This document shows, in pieces, positions 32,940 through 41,397 of a DNA stretch of 64,000 bases. Within the stretch, counting starts at the first letter, position 1. Every line of letters starts with the position of its first letter. The notes under the pieces are model-generated. The model ran no database searches. It saw nothing but the letters and a program-made list of their open reading frames with translations, and was not told the origin of the DNA. The stretch comes from Cohnella nanjingensis (lineage in GTDB: Bacteria; Bacillota; Bacilli; Paenibacillales; Paenibacillaceae), in contig NZ_JACJVP010000032.1 in the NCBI RefSeq assembly GCF_014212125.1, positions 162,712 to 226,711 of the forward strand. The letters run 5' to 3'. A program made the translations under genes and the position numbers.

Positions 32940-32960
32940 AATAAAGAAAGGGGTCCCTTC

Positions 32961-33806
32961 ATGGAGATCCATCGCCGCCTATCCCGCGACGTCCCGAAGC
33001 GGCTAGCCGCGACGATCGTCATGCTCGCACTCGCGATCGTCATGGTCATTCCGTTCCTCTGGATGATCAGCACGTCCCTGAAGACGCCGGCCGAAGTATT
33101 CGAGTACCCGATCCGCTGGTTCCCCGCGCACCCGACCTGGGCGCACCATCTAAAGGTGTGGACGGGGCCGAAGAGCTTCGGAACTTACTACCTGAATTCG
33201 CTCAAGATCTCGATCATCGGCATGGTCGGCGCCACCTTCCTGTCGGCGTTCGCCGCGTACGGCTTCGCACGCATTGCATTCAAGGGCCGCAACGCGCTGT
33301 TCCTCATCTATTTGTCGATGATGATGGTGCCGCCGCAGGTGCTGTTCGTGCCGAAGTTTATTCTTTTCGAGTGGGCGGGCATCTACAACACGCACCTCGC
33401 GCTCATCCTGCCGGGGCTGTTCACGATCTTCGGGGTGTTCATGCTGCGCCAGTTCTTCCTGACGATCCCGCACGAGATTTCCGAGTCGGCGTTCATCGAC
33501 GGCGCGGGGCACTTCCGGATCTTCTTCCGGCTCGTCCTGCCGCTGGCCAAACCGGCGCTCGCGACGCTGGCGATCATCGACTTCTCCTGGCAATGGAACG
33601 ACTACGAGAACGCGCTCGTGTTCCTGATCGACGAACGCCTCTATACCGTCCCGCTCGGTCTGCAGAACTTCATTCTCGAGAATACGGTCGACTACAACGG
33701 CATGATGGCCGCCGCGTCGGCCGGCATCCTGCCGATGATCGCGGTCTTCGCGATCGGACAGCGCTATATCATTCAAGGCTTAACCAATTCCGCGGTCAAA
33801 GGGTAG
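32961..33806 (+). CDS. CUT1 sugar ABC transporter permease (MalG-like)
   Basis: A 281-residue membrane protein starting after AAAGGGG. First helix about 17-37 (IVMLALAIVMVIPFLWMIS), EAA loop ISESAFIDGAGHFRIFFRLVLP and the canonical end RYIIQGLTNSAVKG. The missing ATPase is presumably a shared MsmX-like protein. A further gene may once have followed: its ribosome binding site and three codons remain. Confidence 0.92.
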   Translation: MEIHRRLSRDVPKRLAATIVMLALAIVMVIPFLWMISTSLKTPAEVFEYPIRWFPAHPTWAHHLKVWTGPKSFGTYYLNSLKISIIGMVGATFLSAFAAYGFARIAFKGRNALFLIYLSMMMVPPQVLFVPKFILFEWAGIYNTHLALILPGLFTIFGVFMLRQFFLTIPHEISESAFIDGAGHFRIFFRLVLPLAKPALATLAIIDFSWQWNDYENALVFLIDERLYTVPLGLQNFILENTVDYNGMMAAASAGILPMIAVFAIGQRYIIQGLTNSAVKG

Positions 33807-33818
33807 GAGGAGACGAAG

Positions 33819-33830
33819 ATGAGAACGTAA
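33819..33830 (+). other. Vestigial start: ribosome binding site plus a three-codon ORF
   Basis: AGGAGGAG ten to twelve bases after the permease stop leads to ATG AGA ACG TAA. This looks like the intact translation start of a lost downstream gene. The 33831-33992 stretch contains no recognisable coding sequence, only an 8-bp hairpin (33914-33940). Confidence 0.4.
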
Positions 33831-33992
33831 ACGATCCAGTCGGTCATCACCCAGCAGCGAAGTCCGGGTGTGGGTGTTGATCGAGAGCCGCAGAGGGTGA
33901 AGGACTAGGCATGAAAGAGGGGGTGTTGGACGCCCTCTTTGGCGGACTGCGGGTGAGACTCCCTCTTGCATGGTGGCCTTGCGTCGCCTAAC

Positions 33993-34035
33993 GCAAAAAA
34001 ACAGCCTGAGCGATTCCCGCTCAGGTTGTTTTTGC
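33993..34035. terminator. Bidirectional terminator, mainly for the DinB gene
   Basis: CCTGAGCG (34005-34012) pairs with CGCTCAGG (34018-34025), flanked by an A-run on the left and T-run on the right, so it can terminate both strands. On the minus strand a run of seven T residues follows. Confidence 0.8.
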
Positions 34036-34058
34036 GCGAGCAGATCCACCGCCCGTAA

Positions 34059-34556
34059 TCACACCAACGGCGTCATGCCCCGCTCGACCCACGTCTCGTA
34101 GGTCGGCCCATACAGGCCGGGCACGCGCAAGCCGGCTTGGCTCATCAGGACGGTCATCTGGCCGCGATGATGGGCCTGGTGCATGAGGGTGAAGCGCAGG
34201 GTAGCGCCATTCTGCCATTCCTGGCCGAACAAGACTTGGCTCTTGGCCAAATCTTCGTCCTGCCACTGCGTCTGCACGGCGTGGACCAGCCGCTCCCCGA
34301 TCCGGCGATATTCGTCCGCGATGGCTGCCGCGCTTCGCTGGATCGCTTCGTCCTCCGACGGGCCTTCGAACGCCAGGCCGCATTGGGCCATGAATTGGGG
34401 GGACTTGACCAAGTGCCAAGCCAATTGTCCGAGCGTCCTCCGATCCTCCCGGATCGATTGGCTCAACGAAGCGTCCGTCAAAGCGTTCATGACTTCCAGC
34501 GTCATGCGACATTCCTGATTCCATTCCGAGACAAAGCCGTCGATGGTTGTGAACAT
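34059..34556 (-). CDS. DinB/YfiT-family metal-binding four-helix protein
   Basis: A 165-residue four-helix-bundle protein. Candidate metal ligands are His48 in LGQLAWHLVKSP and the His126/His130 pair in LMHQAHHRGQM, the family pattern. Family members include thiol-S-transferases using bacillithiol and damage-inducible proteins of unknown role. The gene is monocistronic on the minus strand, opposite to its neighbours. Confidence 0.9.
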   Translation of the reverse strand: MFTTIDGFVSEWNQECRMTLEVMNALTDASLSQSIREDRRTLGQLAWHLVKSPQFMAQCGLAFEGPSEDEAIQRSAAAIADEYRRIGERLVHAVQTQWQDEDLAKSQVLFGQEWQNGATLRFTLMHQAHHRGQMTVLMSQAGLRVPGLYGPTYETWVERGMTPLV

Positions 34557-34696
34557 GATCGATTCCTCCGTATACGGTAGTGGGTTTAGACTTCTTCCAT
34601 AGTATAAGGGACAACTACTGACAATTACGATCAGTCAATTTTAAAAAAACTTTATCAAATCTGAAAGCAACGATGATATCGGTTTCGATTGCGTTG

Positions 34697-34757
34697 ACAT
34701 TATAATGTTTTATTGACCCGATGGACGCGGCGTGCTATGTTAAGTTCATAACGTTAT
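34697..34757. promoter_or_regulatory. Two palindromes flanking the glucosaminate operon promoter
   Basis: ACATTATAATGT (34697-34708) is a perfect 12-bp palindrome just before the -35. ATAACGTTAT (34748-34757) is a perfect 10-bp palindrome just after the -10. They share TTATAAT. This placement suits repression by the GntR protein encoded at the end of the operon. Confidence 0.5.
34713..34741 (+). promoter_or_regulatory. Promoter of the glucosaminate-type operon
   Basis: TTGACC (34713-34718), a 17-base spacer and TATGTT (34736-34741), with TGC directly before the -10. The region is far richer in A+T than the flanking genes. Confidence 0.7.
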
Positions 34758-34796
34758 AATCTTTTCGTCTTCTTATCATGGTATGATTGTGCAACC

Positions 34797-34830
34797 CCCA
34801 TCGGTGCGCATGCGTGCACCCTTCGATGGG
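34797..34830 (+). promoter_or_regulatory. Leader hairpin upstream of the metallohydrolase gene
   Basis: CCCATCG (34797-34803) pairs with CGATGGG (34824-34830), with an inner GGTGC/GCACC stem. It lies in the 5' leader 16-20 bases before the ribosome binding site and could influence translation or mRNA stability. Confidence 0.4.
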
Positions 34831-34861
34831 TGCGCCAGAGCTAAAGAAGAAGGTGAATAGG

Positions 34862-35962
34862 TTGGCTGAACGAATCGTGCTGCAGAACGTGAAGCGCGTG
34901 AACGAGGAAGCGATCGACCTCGCCATTGATGACGGCGTCATCGCCGAGATCGCCGGCGCGGGGAGCCTGGGCGGCGACCGGGTTATCGATCTCGCCGGCT
35001 GTTACGTGTCGAGCGGCTGGATCGATCTCCACGTCCACGCGTTCCCCGCGTTCGATCCCTATGGCGACGAGATCGACGAGATCGGCGTCAAGCAAGGCGT
35101 GACGACGATCGTCGACGCCGGCAGCTGCGGCGCGGACCGGATCGCGGAGCTCGCAGCGAGCCGCGCGCAGGCCCGCACGCGGCTATTCGCGCTGCTCAAC
35201 GTCTCCCGGATCGGCCTGGCGAGGATCGACGAGCTGTCCGATCTGGTCTGGATCGACCGGGCGCAGGCGATGAGCGCCATCCGTGCGCTGCCGGACTTTA
35301 TCGTCGGCTTGAAGGCCCGGATCAGCAGCAGCGTCGTCCGCGAGAGCGGGCTGGAGCCGCTGCGGATCGCGCGGCAATTCGCGCAGGTTGCCTCCCTGCC
35401 GTTGATGGTGCACGTCGGATCGAAGCCGCCGCGCACCGAGGAGATCCTTCCGCTGCTCGCGGAGGGAGACGTAGTCACGCACTACTTGAACGGCAAGTCG
35501 AACAAGCTGTTCGACGATGCCGGACGGCCGCTGCCGGAATTGATGGCAGCGCGCGCCAGAGGCGTCCGCCTGGACGTCGGGCACGGCACGGCCAGCTTCT
35601 CGTTCCGCGTGGCCGAAGCGGCCAAGGCGAACGGCGTGCATTTCGATACGATCAGCTCGGATCTGTATCGCGGGAACCGATTGAACGGTCCCGTCTACAG
35701 CCTGGCCCGTGTCATGTCCAAGTTTCTGTACCTCGGCTATCCGTTGAAAGAAGTCGTCGCCGGCGTGACGAGCCGGGCGGCCGCATGGCTGAACATGCCC
35801 GAGCTGGGACGCATTCAAGTCGGAGACCGCGCCAATCTCACGCTGTTCGAGGTTCGCCGCGAGCCGGTCGCGCTGGTCGATTCCGAAGGGGACGAACGTA
35901 TCGGTCATCTTCATCTTGCAGCCAAAGGGGTTATCGCGAATGGGCGATTCATGGAATGCTAA
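34862..35962 (+). CDS. Amidohydrolase/deacetylase-family metallohydrolase (EF_0837/AHA_3915 type)
   Basis: A 366-residue cytoplasmic TIM-barrel enzyme of the dihydroorotase-like superfamily. All binuclear metal ligands are visible: His57 and His59 in WIDLHVHAF, the carbamylated Lys151 in FIVGLKARIS, His184 in LMVHVGSKP, His207 in VTHYLNG and Asp238 in RLDVGHGTA. The TTG start at 34862 follows GAAGGTG; the open frame extends further up but without a ribosome binding site. In other bacteria relatives sit next to the same two lyase/aldolase genes as here. I infer removal of an N-acyl group from an amino-sugar acid. Confidence 0.85.
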   Translation: MAERIVLQNVKRVNEEAIDLAIDDGVIAEIAGAGSLGGDRVIDLAGCYVSSGWIDLHVHAFPAFDPYGDEIDEIGVKQGVTTIVDAGSCGADRIAELAASRAQARTRLFALLNVSRIGLARIDELSDLVWIDRAQAMSAIRALPDFIVGLKARISSSVVRESGLEPLRIARQFAQVASLPLMVHVGSKPPRTEEILPLLAEGDVVTHYLNGKSNKLFDDAGRPLPELMAARARGVRLDVGHGTASFSFRVAEAAKANGVHFDTISSDLYRGNRLNGPVYSLARVMSKFLYLGYPLKEVVAGVTSRAAAWLNMPELGRIQVGDRANLTLFEVRREPVALVDSEGDERIGHLHLAAKGVIANGRFMEC

Positions 35963-37046
35963 ATACGGATTAAAACGGGTCATCAACGCGAGCGGACGCA
36001 TGAGCATCCTCGGCGTGTCGACGCCGAGCGACACGGTCATGGAAGCGATGAAGCAAGGCGGGCAGCGGTACGCGGAGATCGCCGACCTGGTGGACAAGGC
36101 GGGCGACTATATCGCGGGCATCCTCGGATCCGAGGCGGCGGTCGTCGTCAACTCCGCTTCGAGCGGCATCGCGCTCTCCGTCGCGGGCATCGTGACGCAG
36201 GGCAGCCGCCGGCTCAGCGAGCGGCTGCATCAAGAGCACATCGCGAAGAACGAGATTGTCATCCTAAAGGGACACAACGTCCAATACGGCGCGCCTGTCG
36301 AGACGATGGTCTACCTGGGCGGAGGCAAGCTCGTCGAGGTCGGCTATGCCAACGAAGGCAAGGCCGAGCATATCGCGGACGCGATCGGCGAACGCACGGC
36401 CGCGATCCTGTACGTGAAGAGCCACCATGCCGTTCAGAAGAACATGATCTCCGTCGAGGAAGCGTGGGAAGTCGCCCAGCGTCACGGCGTGCCCCTCATC
36501 GTGGACGCGGCTGCGGAGGAGGATCTGCAGAAGTACGTGAAGTGCTCGGATCTCGCGATCTACAGCGGCTCCAAGGCGATCGAAGGCCCGACCTCCGGCA
36601 TCGTCGGCGGCAAGCGCCGGTATGTAGAATGGGTCAAGGTTCAGTTGCACGGCATCGGCCGCAGCATGAAGGTGGGCAAGGAGACGACGTTCGGCCTCCT
36701 TCAGGCGCTGGACGAATACAGCGTCAAGACCGATCGCAGCGAAGAAGAGAAGGCGGCGATCCAATCCTCGCTGCTGCCGCTGAACGACATTCCCGGCGTC
36801 AAGGTATCGATCGTGCAGGACGAAGCCGGCCGCGCGATCTTCCGCGGGCGCGTGCAGATCGATCCGGCGCTGTCGGGCACGACGGCCAAGGACGTCGCGA
36901 AGGGGCTGCAGGACGGCGAGATCGCCGTCTATACGCGAGACTACGGCGTCCGGCAAGGCTACTTCGACATCGATCCCCGCCCGCTGCAGGGCGACGACAT
37001 CACGGTGATCGCGGAGCGGATCCGCGCATTGACAGGAGGCAACTAA
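35940..37046 (+). CDS. dgaE: PLP-dependent ammonia-lyase, D-glucosaminate (6-phosphate) type (DgaE family)
   Basis: A 368-residue fold-type I PLP enzyme of the SelA/DgaE group. The Schiff-base lysine is Lys212 in AIYSGSKAIEGPTSG, preceded by VPLIVDAAAEEDL, whose Asp contacts the pyridine nitrogen. Other markers are NASGRMSILGVSTPS and AVVVNSASSGIA. The reaction is deamination of D-glucosaminate or its 6-phosphate to the 2-keto-3-deoxy sugar acid. The start ATG 35940 overlaps the metallohydrolase end by 23 bases. Because no PTS is nearby and a KDG kinase follows, the unphosphorylated form may be the real substrate (inference). Confidence 0.85.
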   Translation: MGDSWNAKYGLKRVINASGRMSILGVSTPSDTVMEAMKQGGQRYAEIADLVDKAGDYIAGILGSEAAVVVNSASSGIALSVAGIVTQGSRRLSERLHQEHIAKNEIVILKGHNVQYGAPVETMVYLGGGKLVEVGYANEGKAEHIADAIGERTAAILYVKSHHAVQKNMISVEEAWEVAQRHGVPLIVDAAAEEDLQKYVKCSDLAIYSGSKAIEGPTSGIVGGKRRYVEWVKVQLHGIGRSMKVGKETTFGLLQALDEYSVKTDRSEEEKAAIQSSLLPLNDIPGVKVSIVQDEAGRAIFRGRVQIDPALSGTTAKDVAKGLQDGEIAVYTRDYGVRQGYFDIDPRPLQGDDITVIAERIRALTGGN

Positions 37047-37047
37047 C

Positions 37048-37803
37048 ATGTCCAACATCGCCAATCGATGGTACAAAGGGCGCGCCGCGCTGAACGTGCT
37101 GGCGAACAGCGTCGAGAACGCCAAAGAAGTATTCGAGGCGGCGGAAGGCCACGTGCTGGTCGGCGTCCTCTCGAAGGATTATCCGACCGCCGAGGCTGCC
37201 GCCCTTGCTATGCGTCGCTACGGCGAAGCGATCGACGAAGCCGTCTCCATCGGCCTTGGCGCCGGGGACAACCGCCAAGCCGCGGTCGTCGCGGAGATCG
37301 CGAAGCGCTATCCCGGCAGCCACATCAACCAGGTGTTCCCGGCCGTCGGCGCGACGCGCGCGAATCTGGGCGGCCAAGACAGTTGGATCAACAGCCTGGT
37401 ATCCCCGACCGGCCAAGCCGGCTACGTGAACATCTCGACCGGTCCGGTCAGCGCGGCGCAGGCGGAGCGCGCGATCGTACCCGTCGAAGCGGCCATCGCG
37501 CTCGTCCGCGACATGGGCGGCAATGCCTTGAAGTACTTCCCGATGAACGGTCTCGCCTGCGAGGACGAGCTTCGTGCGGTCGCGAAGGCTTGCGGCGAAG
37601 CCGGGTTCGCCCTGGAGCCGACCGGCGGCATCGACAAGGATAACTTCGAAGCGATCCTCCGCATCGCGCTCGAAGCGAACGTGCCCCAAGTGATCCCGCA
37701 TGTCTACTCTTCCATCATCGACAAAGCGACGGGCAAGACGAACGTCGAGGACGTGCGCGAATTGCTGGAGACGATGAAGAAGCTGGTCGACCGTCATGCC
37801 TAA
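37048..37803 (+). CDS. dgaF: 2-dehydro-3-deoxy-phosphogluconate aldolase (DgaF/KDGP aldolase family)
   Basis: A 251-residue TIM-barrel aldolase. Motifs seen are KGRAALNVLANSVENAKE, VLVGVLSKDYPT, INQVFPAVGATRANL, GGNALKYFPMNGL with the candidate Schiff-base Lys, and ALEPTGGIDKDNFEAIL. It splits KDPG into pyruvate and glyceraldehyde 3-phosphate. The gene follows the lyase after one base and overlaps the kinase gene by eight, a tightly coupled unit. It belongs to the DgaF family, distinct from the classical Eda proteins. Confidence 0.88.
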   Translation: MSNIANRWYKGRAALNVLANSVENAKEVFEAAEGHVLVGVLSKDYPTAEAAALAMRRYGEAIDEAVSIGLGAGDNRQAAVVAEIAKRYPGSHINQVFPAVGATRANLGGQDSWINSLVSPTGQAGYVNISTGPVSAAQAERAIVPVEAAIALVRDMGGNALKYFPMNGLACEDELRAVAKACGEAGFALEPTGGIDKDNFEAILRIALEANVPQVIPHVYSSIIDKATGKTNVEDVRELLETMKKLVDRHA

Positions 37804-38812
37804 GCGAATCGCAGCCTTCGGCGAAGTGATGATGCGCCTTCAGGTGCCGGGCTACGAACTGCTGACCCAAGCGAGCAGCTTGAACTATTCCTTCTCCGGC
37901 ACGGGCGTCAACGTCAGCGCCGCGCTCGCCCGCCTCGGGCACGAAGGCTATCTGATCACCCGCCTGCCGGAGAATGCGCTGGGGGACGCCGCGGCATCCT
38001 ATCTACGGAAGCTGGGCATCCTGCCCAACTTCCTCCGCCGGGGCGGGAAGTACATGGGCCTGTATTTCCTCGAGAACGGGTTCGGCGCCCGTCCGGGTAG
38101 GGTCACCTATACCAATCGGCTGGAGAGCAGCTTCAATACGGCGCCGGCGGACGCCTACGACTACGAGGAGCTCGCGAAGGGGATCGACATCGTCCACTTC
38201 TGCGGCATCTCGCTCGCCATGAACGACGCGGTGCGGCGGCATATGAAGGCGCTGGCCCGGGCGGTCAAAGCCCAAGGCGGCACCGTCGTCTTCGATTGCA
38301 ACTATCGTCCCGCCCACTGGGGCGAAGGCGGCTATGCGTTGGCCAAGCCGCAATACGAGGAGATGCTGGGTCTGGCGGACATCGTCATGATGAACGAGCA
38401 GGACGCGATGCTGACGCTGGGCATGCCGACGACCGAGACCGATCGACTGGCGCAGCTGGCCGAGCTGATCCCCGCCGTCGCGCGCCGGTACGGCATCGCC
38501 GTCGTCGCGGGCACGCACCGCGCCATTAACGGCGACAATACGCATTCGCTGCAGGGCTATCTGTACAAGGACGAAGCCTTCGCCTTCTCCGACAAGCTCA
38601 CGTTCGCCGTCTACGACCGGATCGGCGCCGGCGACGCCTATACGAGCGGCATCGTCCACGGGGAGCTGCAAGGCTTCGCGCCCGAACGCACGGCGGGCTT
38701 CGCGGCGGCCGCCGCGATGCTCGCGCATACGATCGCAGGGGATACGCCGATGTCGTCCGAGCGGGACATCCTCCGCGCGATGACGGATGCGACCGGCGAC
38801 GTCGAAAGGTAG
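37796..38812 (+). CDS. kdgK: PfkB-family sugar kinase, probably 2-keto-3-deoxygluconate kinase
   Basis: A 338-residue ribokinase-fold enzyme. The N-terminus IAAFGEVMMRLQVPGY and the GTGVNVSAALARLGH segment bind the sugar acid; DRIGAGDAYTSGIVHG holds the catalytic Asp and anion hole. Sitting between a KDPG aldolase and a GntR gene, it most likely makes KDPG from KDG. Its presence argues that the lyase upstream releases unphosphorylated KDG. Confidence 0.88.
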   Translation: MPKRIAAFGEVMMRLQVPGYELLTQASSLNYSFSGTGVNVSAALARLGHEGYLITRLPENALGDAAASYLRKLGILPNFLRRGGKYMGLYFLENGFGARPGRVTYTNRLESSFNTAPADAYDYEELAKGIDIVHFCGISLAMNDAVRRHMKALARAVKAQGGTVVFDCNYRPAHWGEGGYALAKPQYEEMLGLADIVMMNEQDAMLTLGMPTTETDRLAQLAELIPAVARRYGIAVVAGTHRAINGDNTHSLQGYLYKDEAFAFSDKLTFAVYDRIGAGDAYTSGIVHGELQGFAPERTAGFAAAAAMLAHTIAGDTPMSSERDILRAMTDATGDVER

Positions 38813-38821
38813 GAGGCGCCC

Positions 38822-39535
38822 ATGAAGCTGTCCCGCAACCAAAAACCGCTGTATCTGCAGATCATGAACATCCTGAAGGACCGCATCCTCCACGGCGTCT
38901 ACCCGGTAGGGACGAACATCCCCTCGGAGCCGCAGCTCGAACAGGAATTCCAGGTCAGCAAGATCACGGTCCGCAACGCGATCAAGGAGCTGACCCGGGA
39001 AGGCTACCTGGAGACGGGCAGCGGCAAAGGGACGAAGGTCATCCGCAATACGTCGTCCTCCAAGCTGTCCAAGCTGAAGCGATTCACGGAAGTGCTCGTG
39101 GAAGAGGGGCACCGCATCCGCAAGCAGCTGCTCCGCGTGGAGGTCGTGGACAACGAAGCGGAGACGGAAGCTTATCGGCTGTTCGGAGAACGCTGCCTGC
39201 GCATCGAGCGGGTGTACCATCTGAACGAGGCGCCTTACATCCACTACACGCACTACCTGACGATCGGGGTGGCGGGGATGGATCTGACGGACCTGAGCGC
39301 CCAATCGCTGTACGGCCTGCTGGAAGAGCAGGACGTGACGCTGGCGAAGTATCGGGACGAATTCTCCGTCGAAGCCGCGCCGGCGCCCGTGCGGGCGGCG
39401 CTGCGGGTGGACGAAGGGGCTTGCCTGCTGAAGCGCACGCGGTATTCCTACGACGCCGAAGGCGCGCTGGTGGAACTCAGCCAAGGCTATTATCATACGG
39501 AGATGCACAAGTACGTCGTCAACTACGACGTATAG
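38822..39535 (+). CDS. GntR-family regulator, HutC subfamily (UTRA domain)
   Basis: A 237-residue repressor. The N-terminal winged helix reads PLYLQIMNILKDRILHGVYPVGTNIPSE and ITVRNAIKELTREGYLETGSGKGTKV. The C-terminal UTRA domain (about 90-235) binds a small effector, expected to be a phosphorylated pathway intermediate. It is the last gene of the operon with AGGAGG upstream. Two AT-rich palindromes around the operon promoter are its probable targets. Confidence 0.92.
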   Translation: MKLSRNQKPLYLQIMNILKDRILHGVYPVGTNIPSEPQLEQEFQVSKITVRNAIKELTREGYLETGSGKGTKVIRNTSSSKLSKLKRFTEVLVEEGHRIRKQLLRVEVVDNEAETEAYRLFGERCLRIERVYHLNEAPYIHYTHYLTIGVAGMDLTDLSAQSLYGLLEEQDVTLAKYRDEFSVEAAPAPVRAALRVDEGACLLKRTRYSYDAEGALVELSQGYYHTEMHKYVVNYDV

Positions 39536-39633
39536 GTAGATCCGAACGGACGACTCCCTCTGCATCGCGGGGGCTATGGGACCACCCGTAGTCTGGCGGC
39601 GGCAGGGGGAGTTTATTATTGCGGAGGTGCGCC

Positions 39634-41397
39634 ATGATCGAATGGTTCCGGAGATCGCTCAAGCGCAAGATCTCGATTCTGCTGCTCGTCTCGATCTTGT
39701 TCCCCCTGCTGTCGCTCGGCTTCTTCTCTTACGTCATGGCGTCCAATCTGACGGAGGAGAAGGCGAAGCAATCCGGGATGAGCGTGCTGCGGCAGCTCGG
39801 CACCAACCTGGAGTTCACGATGCGGGATATCGAGAACATGTCGCTTTTCCTGATCGGCAACAAGGACGTTCAGCTCTACCTGCGGAGTCCGGAGGAGGAG
39901 GCGGCCATGCAGCAGACGCGGATGATCGAATTCATCTCCAACCTGACCTATTCCAAAAACTATATCTCCGACATGACCATCTATCCGGACAGCGGCGCGG
40001 TGCCGGTGTCGAGCACGACGATCTTCGCGACGGATCTGCCGGACATCACGCGGACGCAGCCGGAATACTTCGAAGCGCATCCGTCCTGGTGGACGCCGCT
40101 CTACCGGTCGAGCACGGCGGCCGGGCAGAAGCGGGTCATCTCGCTCGTGCGTCCGATCCGCAACCTGAATTCGTTCCGTCCGCTCGGCAAGCTCGTCATC
40201 AGCCTGGACGAGAGCGTCGTGGCGCGCATGCTGCAGCGGTCCGGCATCGAGGGCGGCGGCTATCTACTGTTGGCGGATGCCGAAGGGCACGTCCTCTCCG
40301 GCTCGATGGAGCGGCTGCCCGCGACGCTGGACGAGGTGCTGCCGGGCTTGCCGCCGATCGAGGAGGCAGAGGGGGCCGTGGACTACAATCAAGGGCCGCG
40401 CCGTCTCACCGTGCTGTTCCGCTCGCTCCCGATGGCCGACTGGACGCTCATCGAAGCGATCCCGGCCGCCGAGTACAAGGCGCAGAACCGGTATGTGCTC
40501 GCGCTGACGGCGGGGGCGGTGGGCGTCGCCCTGCTGGCGATCGCCGCGCTCGTCATCTTCTTCGTCCAGCGGATGACGCGTCCGCTCCGCATGTTGACGG
40601 ACTTCTTGAAGAACACGGATCCCGAGAAGCCGATGCAGATCTATCCGGTGGAATCGATGGACGAGGTCGGGCAGCTGGTGCGCAGTTATAACAAGCTGGG
40701 CGGACGCATCGAGCGGCTGACCGAGCAGGTGAAGCTGACCGAAGCCGCGCGGACGGAAGCCGACATGCTGGCGCTGCAGGCGCAGATCAATCCCCATTTT
40801 CTGTACAATACGCTGTCTTCGATTCATTGGATGGCGCTCATGAAGCAGGAGCACGACATCGCCGAGATGGTCGGGAACTTGAGCGACTTTCTCCGGTTCA
40901 GCTTGAACCAGGGCGCGCAGTTCTGCACGGTGGAGCAGGAGATCGCCCACGTACGCCACTATGCGAACATTCAAGCCATCCGGTACCCGGATCAATTCGA
41001 GATTCTGTTCGCCGTCGATCCGGAGCTGAACGGCAAGACGATGCTGAAGCTGCTGCTGCAGCCGTTGATCGAGAATGCGCTCGCGCATGGCGTTCAGAAA
41101 AAGGCAGGCAAAGGCACGATCAGCGTGCATGCGAGCTTGCAGGGCGCGCTGATGACGTTCGCCGTCGAGGATACGGGCATCGGCATCGAACCGGACAAGC
41201 TGCAGCGGATCGTCGCGCGGCTGAACGAGCCGGAGGCGCCGGATCTGACCGCCAGGGACCACTATGGGCTGCGGAACGTTCACCAGCGGCTCCTGCTGCA
41301 TTACGGCGCAGATGCGGGTCTACTGATTGAGAGTACGGCAGGCGCAGGGACGCGCGTCTCGTTCACGCTGCCGGTCACGGAGGGATCGCCGACATGA
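39634..41397 (+). CDS. YesM-type sensor histidine kinase
   Basis: A 587-residue kinase; ATG 39634 after GCGGAGG is preferred over an in-frame TTG at 39619. Membrane helices lie at about 13-34 and 288-311, with an extracellular sensor between that includes SDMTIYPDSGAVPVSSTT. A HAMP region follows, then His about 388 in AQINPHFLYNTLSS, N-box LLLQPLIENALAHG and G-box VEDTGIGIEPDK. The stop overlaps the regulator start by ATGA. It lies between the glucosaminate-type operon and a sugar transporter with a hexosaminidase, suggesting an amino-sugar signal. Confidence 0.93.
   Translation: MIEWFRRSLKRKISILLLVSILFPLLSLGFFSYVMASNLTEEKAKQSGMSVLRQLGTNLEFTMRDIENMSLFLIGNKDVQLYLRSPEEEAAMQQTRMIEFISNLTYSKNYISDMTIYPDSGAVPVSSTTIFATDLPDITRTQPEYFEAHPSWWTPLYRSSTAAGQKRVISLVRPIRNLNSFRPLGKLVISLDESVVARMLQRSGIEGGGYLLLADAEGHVLSGSMERLPATLDEVLPGLPPIEEAEGAVDYNQGPRRLTVLFRSLPMADWTLIEAIPAAEYKAQNRYVLALTAGAVGVALLAIAALVIFFVQRMTRPLRMLTDFLKNTDPEKPMQIYPVESMDEVGQLVRSYNKLGGRIERLTEQVKLTEAARTEADMLALQAQINPHFLYNTLSSIHWMALMKQEHDIAEMVGNLSDFLRFSLNQGAQFCTVEQEIAHVRHYANIQAIRYPDQFEILFAVDPELNGKTMLKLLLQPLIENALAHGVQKKAGKGTISVHASLQGALMTFAVEDTGIGIEPDKLQRIVARLNEPEAPDLTARDHYGLRNVHQRLLLHYGADAGLLIESTAGAGTRVSFTLPVTEGSPT

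Noticed and set aside
33914..33940. Hairpin AAAGAGGG/CCCTCTTT as a terminator
   Set aside because: The stem is only eight pairs with an 11-base loop and no T-run follows; the hairpin at 33993-34035 is the better terminator.
39574..39591. Short hairpin CTATGGG/CCCGTAG between the GntR and kinase genes
   Set aside because: Seven pairs including one wobble and no T-run; too weak to name as a terminator.
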